From: Ruminococcus flavefaciens
GTDB taxonomy: Bacteria > Bacillota > Clostridia > Oscillospirales > Ruminococcaceae
Direction: 5' to 3'
DNA length: 64,000 bases
Assembly (NCBI GenBank): GCA_004554385.1
Contig: SFMO01000127.1
Coordinates: 1 to 64,000, forward strand
Positions 38,884 through 46,505 of the stretch are shown here, in pieces; within the stretch, counting starts at the first letter, position 1, and each line of letters opens with the position of its first letter. The notes beneath the pieces were generated by a model. That model worked only from the letters and a program-made list of their open reading frames with translations. It had not been told where the DNA came from and made no database searches. The position numbers and the translations under genes were made by a program.

Positions 38884-39522
38884 ATGAACCTTATCTTTTT
38901 AGGCGCTCCCGGCGCAGGCAAGGGTACTCAGGCTGAGGTGGTTTCCGATGCTCTGAATATTCCTCAGATCTCTACAGGCAATATTCTCCGTGAGGCAGCT
39001 AAGAACGGCACAGAGTACGGCCTCAAAGCTAAGGCTGCTATGGATGCAGGCGCTCTCGTATCAGATGATATCGTTATCGGTATCCTGAAGGAGAGGATCG
39101 CTGAGGACGACTGTAAAAACGGTTTCATCCTCGACGGTTTCCCAAGAACGGTACCTCAGGCAGAGGCTCTCGATAAGATGAACATCAAGATCGATAAGGT
39201 TATTGAGATCCACGTTCCCGATGAGACTATCAAACAGAGAGTTTCAGGCAGAAGAGTATGCCAGGGATGCGGTGCTTCATACCACATCGAATACAAGCCT
39301 ACTAAGGTTGACGGTATTTGCGACAAGTGCGGCGACAAGACTATCGTTCGTAAGGACGATCAGCCGGAGGTCGTTCTCGACAGACTCGCAACATACCACG
39401 AAAAAACAGCTCCTCTCAAGGACTATTACGAGAAGCAGGGCAAGCTTGTCACTGTTATCGGTCAGGAAGAGGTTGCTGAAACTTCAAAGCTCACACTGGC
39501 AGCAGTAGGGGTAGAGAAGTAA
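38884..39522 (+). CDS. adk: adenylate kinase, zinc-lid type
   Basis: 212 residues. P-loop GAPGAGKGTQA at 7-17, the AMP-binding TGNILREA and the DGFPRTVPQA motif are all present. The lid has CQGCGASYH and CDKCGDK, four Cys that bind structural zinc, as in many Gram-positive kinases. It converts AMP and ATP to two ADP. The stop overlaps the map start by one base. Confidence 0.98.
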   Translation: MNLIFLGAPGAGKGTQAEVVSDALNIPQISTGNILREAAKNGTEYGLKAKAAMDAGALVSDDIVIGILKERIAEDDCKNGFILDGFPRTVPQAEALDKMNIKIDKVIEIHVPDETIKQRVSGRRVCQGCGASYHIEYKPTKVDGICDKCGDKTIVRKDDQPEVVLDRLATYHEKTAPLKDYYEKQGKLVTVIGQEEVAETSKLTLAAVGVEK

Positions 39523-40274
39523 TGAGCATAACCATTAAATCAAAGTCCGAATTAGCCATAATGCGTGAAGCAGGTAAAATAACCTGCGGCGCAATATGGT
39601 ATGCGGGCGAAAGATTAAAGGCGGGAATGTCAACTCTCGATGTTGATAAGCTTATCGGCGAGTATTTCGCTCGTCATAACAGCAAGTCCTGCTTTAAAGG
39701 GCTTTACGGATTTCCGGGAAACGCTTGTATCTCAGTCAATGAGGAGATCATCCACGGTATCCCTAAGGCAAGCCACAGGTTAAAAGAAGGCGATATAGTA
39801 AGCATCGACACAGGAGCTGCGTACAAGGGCTTCAACGGAGACAGCTGCTGGACCTTCCCTGTAGGTAAAATTTCTGATGAAGCTAAAGCATTGCTTGAGG
39901 TTACAGAGCAAAGCCTTTACGAAGGTATAGCTCAGGCTCAGGTTGGCGCAAGAGTCGGAGATATTTCTCATGCTGTAGAAGAGTACTGTGCTTCACGAGG
40001 CTACGGAATCGTAAGAAATTACTGCGGCCACGGTATCGGCAGAGAGGTTCACGAATCACCCGAAGTACCGAACTGGGGTAAAGCCGGTCACGGTCCCAGA
40101 CTGGTAGCGGGAATGACAATATGCATCGAGCCGATGATAAATGTCAGGGGCGACGATGTAAAAGTCATGAAGGACAATTGGACAGTCGTTACAAAAAGTG
40201 GTTCACTTTCAGCTCACTTTGAGCATATGATCGCAATAACTCCTGACGGTCCCGTTATACTGACACAGCCCTGA
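39522..40274 (+). CDS. map: methionine aminopeptidase type I
   Basis: 250 residues, type Ia without an N-terminal extension. Metal-binding residues are visible in order: VSIDTGAAYKGFNGD (two Asp), the GHGIGREVHESPEVP His, TICIEPMI Glu and the final SAHFEHMIAI Glu. It removes the initiator Met from nascent proteins. It is coupled to adk by a TAATG overlap. Confidence 0.97.
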   Translation: MSITIKSKSELAIMREAGKITCGAIWYAGERLKAGMSTLDVDKLIGEYFARHNSKSCFKGLYGFPGNACISVNEEIIHGIPKASHRLKEGDIVSIDTGAAYKGFNGDSCWTFPVGKISDEAKALLEVTEQSLYEGIAQAQVGARVGDISHAVEEYCASRGYGIVRNYCGHGIGREVHESPEVPNWGKAGHGPRLVAGMTICIEPMINVRGDDVKVMKDNWTVVTKSGSLSAHFEHMIAITPDGPVILTQP

Positions 40275-40287
40275 CGGAGGAAAAATT

Positions 40288-40530
40288 GTGAAGCTGCTTA
40301 AAGGCTCTGTTGTTAGAGCGGAGGCAGGACGCGACGGCGGAGGATATTTCGTCATCGTGGAGGCCGATGAAAAGTATTGTCTCATCGCAGACGGCAAAAG
40401 CAGAAAGCTCGCAAGCCCGAAGCGGAAGAATATAAAACATATCCGCACTACAAACAGTATGATCGATGTAAACGATATAACTGATAAAAAACTCAGGAAT
40501 ATGCTGAAGCAGTTCAGCGAGGCTGAGTAA
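40288..40530 (+). CDS. KOW-domain RNA-binding protein (GTG start)
   Basis: 80 residues, starting at GTG 40288 with CGGAGG upstream. It has the L14e/KOW pattern: KGSVVRAEAGRDGGGYFVIV, then CLIADGKSRKLASPKRKNIK and a helical C-terminus. Proteins of this kind are regularly encoded between map and infA in Clostridia and are thought to bind RNA or the ribosome; the function is not settled. Confidence 0.85.
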   Translation: MKLLKGSVVRAEAGRDGGGYFVIVEADEKYCLIADGKSRKLASPKRKNIKHIRTTNSMIDVNDITDKKLRNMLKQFSEAE

Positions 40531-40545
40531 AGGAGGTTATGCAAG

Positions 40546-40764
40546 GTGTCAAAGGAAGATGTAATCGAGGTCGAGGGCGTTGTTACTGACGCTCTGCCAA
40601 ATGCAATGTTTAAGGTTCAGCTTGAGAACGGACATGAGGTATTATCTCACGTATCGGGAAAGCTCAGAATGAATTATATCAGAATCGTTCCAGGTGACAA
40701 GGTAAAGCTTGAAATGTCACCATACGACCTTTCAAAGGGCCGTATAACATGGCGCGTTAAGTAA
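40546..40764 (+). CDS. infA: translation initiation factor IF-1 (GTG start)
   Basis: 72 residues, exact family length, from GTG 40546 with AAGGAGG upstream. EVEGVVTDALPNAMFKVQLE and GHEVLSHVSGKLRMNYIRI form the OB fold, and RITWRVK is the standard end. It binds the A site during initiation. Confidence 0.98.
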   Translation: MSKEDVIEVEGVVTDALPNAMFKVQLENGHEVLSHVSGKLRMNYIRIVPGDKVKLEMSPYDLSKGRITWRVK

Positions 40765-40816
40765 TGAATACAGGATATACAGAATATCCGTTATCCGCTT
40801 TAAGGAGGTATTTTCA

Positions 40817-40930
40817 ATGAAAGTCAGACCTTCAGTAAAACCTATTTGCGAAAAGTGCAAGGTTATTAAACGTAAAGGCAGAATCATGGTTATCTGCGAA
40901 AACCCAAAGCATAAGCAGCGCCAGGGCTAA
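40817..40930 (+). CDS. rpmJ: ribosomal protein L36
   Basis: 37 residues, the normal length: MKVRPSVKPICEKCKVIKRK followed by a Cys and His that complete the zinc site (CENPKHKQRQG). It is encoded between infA and rpsM, after a spacer with a GGATAT/ATATCC hairpin, with AAGGAGG before the ATG. Confidence 0.97.
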   Translation: MKVRPSVKPICEKCKVIKRKGRIMVICENPKHKQRQG

Positions 40931-40962
40931 TCCCAGCGCATTAATGGAGGTGCAATTTTAAT

Positions 40963-41331
40963 ATGGCAAGAATAGCCGGTGTTGACCTTCCAAAGAATAA
41001 GAGAATCGAAATCGGTCTCACTTATATCTACGGAATCGGTCGTCAGACTGCAACAAATATCCTCGCAGCAACAGGCGTAAACCCTGATATCAGAGTTAAG
41101 GACCTCGCTGAGGAGGACGTAGCTAAGCTTCGTGACTATATCGATGAGCATTACACAGTTGAGGGTGACCTCCGCCGTGAAGTTGCTCTTAACATCAAGA
41201 GACTTGTTGAAATAGGCTGCTACAGAGGCGTTCGTCACCGTAAGGGTCTCCCTGTAAGAGGACAGAGAACAAAGACAAACGCAAGAACTCGTAAGGGTCC
41301 TGTAAAGACAATCGCTAACAAGAAGAAGTAA
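40963..41331 (+). CDS. rpsM: ribosomal protein S13
   Basis: 122 residues. ARIAGVDLPKNKRIEIGLTY opens the protein, and the C-terminal RHRKGLPVRGQRTKTNARTR is the tRNA-contacting tail. First gene of the alpha-operon part. Confidence 0.98.
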   Translation: MARIAGVDLPKNKRIEIGLTYIYGIGRQTATNILAATGVNPDIRVKDLAEEDVAKLRDYIDEHYTVEGDLRREVALNIKRLVEIGCYRGVRHRKGLPVRGQRTKTNARTRKGPVKTIANKKK

Positions 41332-41345
41332 GGAGGTCATGAGCT

Positions 41346-41750
41346 TTGGCACAGCAGAAGGGTAAAAAAGTTACTACTGTCAGAAGACGTAGAGAACGTA
41401 AGAATATCGAAAGCGGCGCTGTTCATATCCAGTCCACTTTCAATAACACGATCGTTACGATCACAGATACAGCCGGAAACGCTATCTCTTGGGCAAGCGC
41501 TGGCGAACTCGGCTTCAGAGGCTCAAAGAAGTCAACTCCTTTCGCAGCTCAGACAGCTGCTGAGACAGCTGCAAAGGCAGCTATGGAGCACGGCCTCAAG
41601 AATGTTGAAGTATACGTAAAGGGACCCGGTGCAGGTCGTGAAGCAGCAATCAGAGCTCTTCAGACAGTAGGCCTTGAGGTAAGAATGATCAAGGATGTAA
41701 CACCTATCCCGCACAATGGCTGCCGTCCGCCTAAGAGACGTCGTGTCTGA
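41346..41750 (+). CDS. rpsK: ribosomal protein S11 (TTG start)
   Basis: 134 residues from TTG 41346; AAGGAGG lies eight bases upstream and the nearby ATG is out of frame. GAVHIQSTFNNTIVTITDTA and the end DVTPIPHNGCRPPKRRRV are conserved. It belongs to the 30S platform. Confidence 0.97.
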   Translation: MAQQKGKKVTTVRRRRERKNIESGAVHIQSTFNNTIVTITDTAGNAISWASAGELGFRGSKKSTPFAAQTAAETAAKAAMEHGLKNVEVYVKGPGAGREAAIRALQTVGLEVRMIKDVTPIPHNGCRPPKRRRV

Positions 41751-41771
41751 TCAAATTGGAGGTGTATTAAA

Positions 41772-42371
41772 ATGGCAGTACAGAAAGAACCAATTCTTAA
41801 GAAGTGCAGATATCTGGGCATCAGCCCTGCTGTAATGGGCGTTTCAAAGAAGGAGTCAATCCGTTTCAAGAACGCTAACAACAGAAAGAAGATCTCTGAA
41901 TACGGACTTCAGCTCAAGGAAAAGCAGAAGCTGAAGTTTATCTACGGCGTACTGGAGAAGCAGTTCAGACACTACTTCTCAATCGCAGAAAAGATGGAAG
42001 GTAAGGCCGGTGATAACCTTATCACTTGTCTCGAATCCAGACTTGACAGTGTTGTATACAGAATGGGCCTCGCTCTCACAAGAAGAGAAGCAAGACAGCT
42101 CGTTGTACACAGCCACTACACAGTAAACGGCAAGAAGGTAAACATTCCTTCCTATAGAGTTAAGGTTGGCGACGTTATCGCCCTCAGAGAAAAGGACAGA
42201 ACTTCTGAGAAGTTCAAGGCAACAGTAGAAGAGACAAAGGACAGACTCGTTCCTGTATGGCTCACAGCTAACAAGGATGACTTCTCTGCTACAGTAAATC
42301 GTCTTCCTGCAGCTGAGGATATTGACTACGAGGTAGCTACTCACCTTATCGTCGAGCTGTACTCCAAGTAA
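41772..42371 (+). CDS. rpsD: ribosomal protein S4
   Basis: 199 residues. The N-terminal part has KKCRYLGISPAVMGVSK, without the zinc Cys set. The S4 RNA-binding domain SRLDSVVYRMGLALTRREAR is intact. It is an assembly initiator and, in B. subtilis, an autoregulator. Confidence 0.97.
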   Translation: MAVQKEPILKKCRYLGISPAVMGVSKKESIRFKNANNRKKISEYGLQLKEKQKLKFIYGVLEKQFRHYFSIAEKMEGKAGDNLITCLESRLDSVVYRMGLALTRREARQLVVHSHYTVNGKKVNIPSYRVKVGDVIALREKDRTSEKFKATVEETKDRLVPVWLTANKDDFSATVNRLPAAEDIDYEVATHLIVELYSK

Positions 42372-42437
42372 TCAGTTTGATATACTTGAAGCGTCAGTAT
42401 TCGAAATCAACATTAATTGCGAAATAGGAGGGTTTTT

Positions 42438-43403
42438 ATGCTGGAAAAAATTAATAAGCCTGATATTGAGATCGTCGAACTCAAAAGCGACGGCAAGTAC
42501 GGCAAATTCGTTTTAGCACCGCTGGAGCGTGGATACGGTATTACACTTGGAAACAGCCTCAGACGTGTGCTGCTCTCCTCACTTCCTGGCGTAGCTGTAA
42601 CATCTGTAAAGCTTTCGGGCAAGGATGGTACAGTTCACCATGAGTTGTCAACTATTCCTGGCGTAAAAGAAGACGTCACGGAAATAATCCTCAGTATCAA
42701 GGGACTGACCGCAAAGCTTTACGGTGAAGGACCTAAGACAGTGTATGTAGAGGCAGAGGGCGAATGTGAAATTACAGCAGGCGATATAAAAACCGACTCA
42801 GAGGTGAATATCCTCGATCCCGGTATGCACATCGCAACACTGGGTAAGGACGCTAAGCTCTATATGGAAATAACGATCGACAGAGGAAGAGGCTATGTTT
42901 CAGCAGAAAGAAACAAGAAGCAGATCAACCTCCCCGTTGATGTTATCGCTGTAGACAGCATATATACTCCTGTCCTCAAGGTAAATTATACCGTAGAGGA
43001 TACGCGACTCGGTCAGGTCACCGACTATGACAAGCTTACCATGGAGGTATGGACAGACGGTACTATCTCCGCTAAGGAAGCTCTGTCACAGGCAGCCAAT
43101 CTCCTCAACGAGCATCTGAAGCTGTTCATCGACCTCTCAGAAGAGGCTGGACTTGCTGAGGTCCTTGTTGAAAAGGACGAGAAGGGTAAGGAAAAAATCC
43201 TTGAGATGACCATTGAGGATCTTGACTTATCTGTACGTTCCTTCAATTGCTTGAAGCGTGCAGGTATAAATACCGTAGATGACTTGATCAATAAGTCTGA
43301 GGAAGAAATGATGAAGGTTAGAAACCTTGGAAAGAAGTCCTTCGACGAAGTCAAGGAAAAGCTCCAGTCACTGGGCTTTGATCTTTCTTCAGAAGAGGAA
43401 TAA
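42438..43403 (+). CDS. rpoA: RNA polymerase alpha subunit
   Basis: 321 residues from the ATG at 42438 (TAGGAGGG upstream). The N-terminal dimerisation domain has GYGITLGNSLRRVLLSSLPG; the C-terminal domain has LDLSVRSFNCLKRAGINTV and VRNLGKKSFDEVKEKLQSLG, which contacts UP elements and activators. Confidence 0.98.
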   Translation: MLEKINKPDIEIVELKSDGKYGKFVLAPLERGYGITLGNSLRRVLLSSLPGVAVTSVKLSGKDGTVHHELSTIPGVKEDVTEIILSIKGLTAKLYGEGPKTVYVEAEGECEITAGDIKTDSEVNILDPGMHIATLGKDAKLYMEITIDRGRGYVSAERNKKQINLPVDVIAVDSIYTPVLKVNYTVEDTRLGQVTDYDKLTMEVWTDGTISAKEALSQAANLLNEHLKLFIDLSEEAGLAEVLVEKDEKGKEKILEMTIEDLDLSVRSFNCLKRAGINTVDDLINKSEEEMMKVRNLGKKSFDEVKEKLQSLGFDLSSEEE

Positions 43404-43451
43404 ACCATATAACGTGCGTATAGCGCACAACTATAAAAAGGAGTGAATACA

Positions 43452-43793
43452 ATGCCGGGTACAAGAAAACTGGGCAGAACATCTGATCATAGAAAGGCTA
43501 TGCTCAGAGGCATGGTAACTTTCCTGCTTGAGAACGGTCAGATCGAAACTACCGTAACAAGAGCAAAGGAAGTTCGTGCAGTTGCAGAAAAAATGATCAC
43601 TATCGGTAAAAATGATGATCTGCACTCCAAGCGTCAGGTATTCTCTTACATCACTAAGGAGTCCGTTGCTAAGAAGCTTATCGACGAGATCGCTCCAAAG
43701 TATGCAGAGAGAAACGGTGGTTATACACAGATCGTAAAGATCGGACCACGTCGCGGTGACGCTGCTGAAATGGCTATCATCAAGCTCGTTTGA
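43452..43793 (+). CDS. rplQ: ribosomal protein L17
   Basis: 113 residues from the ATG at 43452; a GTG at 43443 lies inside the ribosome site AAAAAGGAGTG. MPGTRKLGRTSDHRKAMLRG is diagnostic. It is the last gene of the ribosomal supercluster, followed by a terminator. Confidence 0.98.
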   Translation: MPGTRKLGRTSDHRKAMLRGMVTFLLENGQIETTVTRAKEVRAVAEKMITIGKNDDLHSKRQVFSYITKESVAKKLIDEIAPKYAERNGGYTQIVKIGPRRGDAAEMAIIKLV

Positions 43794-43809
43794 TCGCAGA
43801 TATTATCAG

Positions 43810-43840
43810 AAAGCCGTTCCCTTTTGGGAGCGGCTTTTTT
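43810..43840 (+). terminator. terminator of the ribosomal cluster
   Basis: AAAGCCGTTCCC (43810-43821) pairs with GGGAGCGGCTTT (43826-43837) with one wobble and a TTTT loop, followed by a T-run. Confidence 0.92.
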
Positions 43841-43881
43841 ATACATATAATAAAAAAATACGAAAAATCGCCTTAAAGTAC

Positions 43882-43910
43882 TTGAAATCTGATTCGGGAT
43901 ATGATATAAT
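43882..43910 (+). promoter_or_regulatory. sigma-A promoter of yajC
   Basis: TTGAAA at 43882-43887, a 17-bp spacer and TATAAT at 43905-43910. Confidence 0.85.
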
Positions 43911-43952
43911 AAAAATCGTATGAAATACAAATAAAATGAATGGAGAATCATC

Positions 43953-44480
43953 ATGAATAAGAAGATATTATCATCTCTTTCTGCCGCTGCTGCTACAGCT
44001 GTTATGGCAGGAGTTTCAGCTATGAACGCTTTCGCTGACGATGCTGCACAGGCATCTTCTAACGGTCAGGGAACAGCTCAGGCTCCCGGTGCAATGGGAC
44101 TTGGCGGTATGTTTATCCCTCTCATTATCATGTTCGCATTGCTTTACTTTATAGCTATCAGACCTCAGAAGAAGCGCGACAAGGAACTCAAGGAAATGCA
44201 GCAGAGCCTTCAGGTAGGCGACGAGATCGTTACAGGCGGCGGTATCGTTGGTATCGTTGTAAGCGTCGGTGAGGATACAGTCGTTATCGAAACAGGCGGC
44301 GCAAAGCACAAGCTCAGAATAAAGAACTGGGCTATCACAGAGAACGTTACAGCTATGGAGCGTATCAAGGAAGCTAAGGCAAGCGGCAAAAAGGCATCAG
44401 GTGTTGAGACAGCTGCAATAGTTGACGATACTGCTGAGGAAAAGAAGGCTAAGAAAAAGAAGGACGACGAAGAAGAATAA
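43953..44480 (+). CDS. yajC: preprotein translocase subunit YajC, extended form
   Basis: 175 residues against roughly 85-115 in most YajC. The family core is clear: the span FIPLIIMFALLYFIAIRPQK, then KKRDKELKEMQQSLQVGDEI and VTGGGIVGIVVSVGEDTVVI. Two features are added: an N-terminal signal-peptide-like stretch (KILSSLSAAAATAVMAG to AFADDA) before the usual start, and a Lys/Glu/Asp-rich C-terminal tail. YajC associates with SecDF-YidC in the membrane. The additions could change its topology or be cleaved. Confidence 0.9.
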   Translation: MNKKILSSLSAAAATAVMAGVSAMNAFADDAAQASSNGQGTAQAPGAMGLGGMFIPLIIMFALLYFIAIRPQKKRDKELKEMQQSLQVGDEIVTGGGIVGIVVSVGEDTVVIETGGAKHKLRIKNWAITENVTAMERIKEAKASGKKASGVETAAIVDDTAEEKKAKKKKDDEEE

Positions 44481-44486
44481 AATACA

Positions 44487-44532
44487 AGACCTCTGCATAG
44501 AATTCAAAAGATTCTATGACGGAGGTCTTTTT
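44487..44532 (+). terminator. hairpin that is both terminator and ribosome-site blocker
   Basis: AAGACCTC (44487-44494) pairs with GAGGTCTT (44522-44529), and inside it ATAGAAT pairs with ATTCTAT. The right arm contains the GGAGGT ribosome site of the next gene and is directly followed by T, so the same fold can stop transcription after yajC and hide the start of the gene at 44533. Confidence 0.7.
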
Positions 44533-44934
44533 ATGCGCAGACACAGGAAAAGCCTATGGGCTAACGGCGCAATGAGTATGGCTGCGGCTGTTTTGCTTGG
44601 ACTTGGCAGTGCAGCCGCAGCAGCAGCTCTGCTTGCAGCACTGCTTTTTTATGTTATGAAGGATATGGCTATGACAGGTGCTTTCGCAGGTGCTGCACTT
44701 GCCGCGGGAGCGTATACGGGAGCTTTTGTTTACGGAAAATACCGCCGCAGAAAAGGTCTTTTCGGTGGCTCAATGTGCGGAGCATTCATGTATGCTGTAA
44801 TTTCGGCATGGGCGATAGCGGCAGCAGGAGGATTTCCCGATATAAAAAAACTCCTCCTGCTCACCGCTTTCGGTGCAGCAGGGGGAGTCGCAGGTGTCAA
44901 TTCAAAGCGCCCTGAAAAACTTCGGGATCAATAA
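44533..44934 (+). CDS. TIGR04086-like small membrane protein
   Basis: 133 residues from the ATG at 44533, which has CGGAGGT nine bases upstream; the longer frame reaches back into yajC and is not used. Four hydrophobic segments rich in Ala and Gly are present, separated by short basic loops (YGKYRRRKGLFGG). Proteins of this type (TIGR04086, YrzE-like) are commonly encoded after yajC in Clostridia; function unknown. The last codons overlap the end of the convergent htrA-like gene. Confidence 0.7.
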   Translation: MRRHRKSLWANGAMSMAAAVLLGLGSAAAAAALLAALLFYVMKDMAMTGAFAGAALAAGAYTGAFVYGKYRRRKGLFGGSMCGAFMYAVISAWAIAAAGGFPDIKKLLLLTAFGAAGGVAGVNSKRPEKLRDQ

Positions 44935-46502
44935 TTTCCTGAAGTATCCTCCATAAGCTTGAATTCAATGCTGTAGTAGCTTACATTTCCGTCCTTATCA
45001 ACGTGAGCGCAGGTAGCAGGTACTGTATCGCCTGCTTCATACTGGCTGCTTATAGTGTCGTAGAGCTCATCGTAGGTGCTGACAGTCTTGCCGTTTATCT
45101 CAGTAATGAAATCGCCCTTCTTAAGGTCTGTATTGGCAATGTCGCTGTCCTCGTCGATACTGTCGATATAGATTCCCTTGAAGTCCTCTGGAAGCTTGTA
45201 GCCTATGAGCTCCTCAAGAGCTTCTCTCTTTGCGTCAGTCTCCATATCACGAAGTCTGATACCGATACGGAACCTTCCTGCCACGAAACCGTTCTTTATA
45301 AGCTCTTCAATAACAGGAGAGGCTTCATTTATGGTGATAGCAAAGCCAAGGCCCTCAAATTCAGCGCTTACATATTTTGAAGATGTGATACCTATTACCT
45401 GACCGTACATATTTACCAGTGCACCGCCTGAATTTCCGGGGCTTATATCTGCATTGGTCTGGATACAGTTCATCTCAAAGCCTGTGGAATCGCTGCGTAT
45501 CTTTCGGTTTACGGCGGAAACGATACCGTCTGTAACGGTATTGGAGAGGTTGGCAGGGTTGCCGATAGCGATGACCTGCTCGCCGACCATAGCCTCATCG
45601 GAGTCGCCCAGTGTAGCAGGGGTAAGGTCTTTGGCGTTGACCTTAACAACGGCAATATCGGTCTTAGCGTCTCTGCCGACTATCTTTGCATCGAAGAAAT
45701 CGCCGTCAACGGTCTCAACCTTGTGATAGCCGTCAGCCTGAAGAACATGAGCGTTAGTGACGATGTATCCATCCTCATTGAGGACGATGCCTGAGCCTGT
45801 TCCTACTGTCTTTTTGGCAACGTAGCCTGCATAGTCGGCATAGGTGTATATCTTAACGATAGACGGCTTTACAAGGGCTGCAGCGCCCTCTGTGGTGTAT
45901 CTTCCGTTTTCGTCCTTGAAGTTTTCTGTATCGTTTGCTCCCTTGGGCTTGCTCTCCTTGTAGAGCACGACCTGCTGAGGATTACCAATCTTGTCCACAA
46001 GCTCGTCGCTTTTTAATAAGTCATGGACGATGCCGAATACAGAGATACCGGCGGCTATAAAAACGAGAATGAAGAACAATGCAGCAATAGCCTTTTCGCT
46101 TGTGGGACGGCTTTTTTTCTCTGCCGCATCTGAGCTGCCGTTACCGCGTTCAAGCTCCTCAAAGCCGATGGGCTCGTACATGAATCGGTCATAGACAGGA
46201 CGGTTGGGCTGCTGATAATAGCCGCCGCTGTATTGCTGCTGACCAAAGCTGCCCTGCTGTGGATTGCTGAAATTCCTGTTAGGCTGTCCATAGCTGTTAT
46301 CCGGCTGACCGTAACCGCCCTGAGGCCCGTAATTATTGGACTGCGGAGGCGGTGGGGGAGTGTGGATATTCTGCTGTGCACCTGCACTGCCGAAGGCGTT
46401 AAATGCTCCCTCCGGCTCAGTTTTTTCGTGTTTTGGGATATAGGGCTGCTGATAATTGCTCTCAAGGGGCGAATTATTATTGTAGTTGTCTCTTTCGTCC
46501 AT
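44928..46502 (-). CDS. HtrA/DegP-like membrane serine protease with low-complexity N-terminus
   Basis: 524 residues. The N-terminal ~125 are Gln/Asn/Pro/Tyr/Gly-rich with YGPQGGYGQP-type repeats and a PPPPP run. A single span follows near 137-160. The S1C trypsin-like domain has its triad: His in YIVTNAHVLQ (about 250), Asp in KTDIAVVKV (about 282) and Ser in SPGNSGGALVN (about 357). A PDZ domain (about 405-510, LKKGDFITEINGKTVSTYDE) closes it. It degrades or refolds misfolded exported proteins outside the membrane. It starts 3 bp after the histidine kinase stop, so it is in the two-component operon. Confidence 0.92.
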   Translation of the reverse strand: MDERDNYNNNSPLESNYQQPYIPKHEKTEPEGAFNAFGSAGAQQNIHTPPPPPQSNNYGPQGGYGQPDNSYGQPNRNFSNPQQGSFGQQQYSGGYYQQPNRPVYDRFMYEPIGFEELERGNGSSDAAEKKSRPTSEKAIAALFFILVFIAAGISVFGIVHDLLKSDELVDKIGNPQQVVLYKESKPKGANDTENFKDENGRYTTEGAAALVKPSIVKIYTYADYAGYVAKKTVGTGSGIVLNEDGYIVTNAHVLQADGYHKVETVDGDFFDAKIVGRDAKTDIAVVKVNAKDLTPATLGDSDEAMVGEQVIAIGNPANLSNTVTDGIVSAVNRKIRSDSTGFEMNCIQTNADISPGNSGGALVNMYGQVIGITSSKYVSAEFEGLGFAITINEASPVIEELIKNGFVAGRFRIGIRLRDMETDAKREALEELIGYKLPEDFKGIYIDSIDEDSDIANTDLKKGDFITEINGKTVSTYDELYDTISSQYEAGDTVPATCAHVDKDGNVSYYSIEFKLMEDTSGNY

Positions 46503-46505
46503 TGT

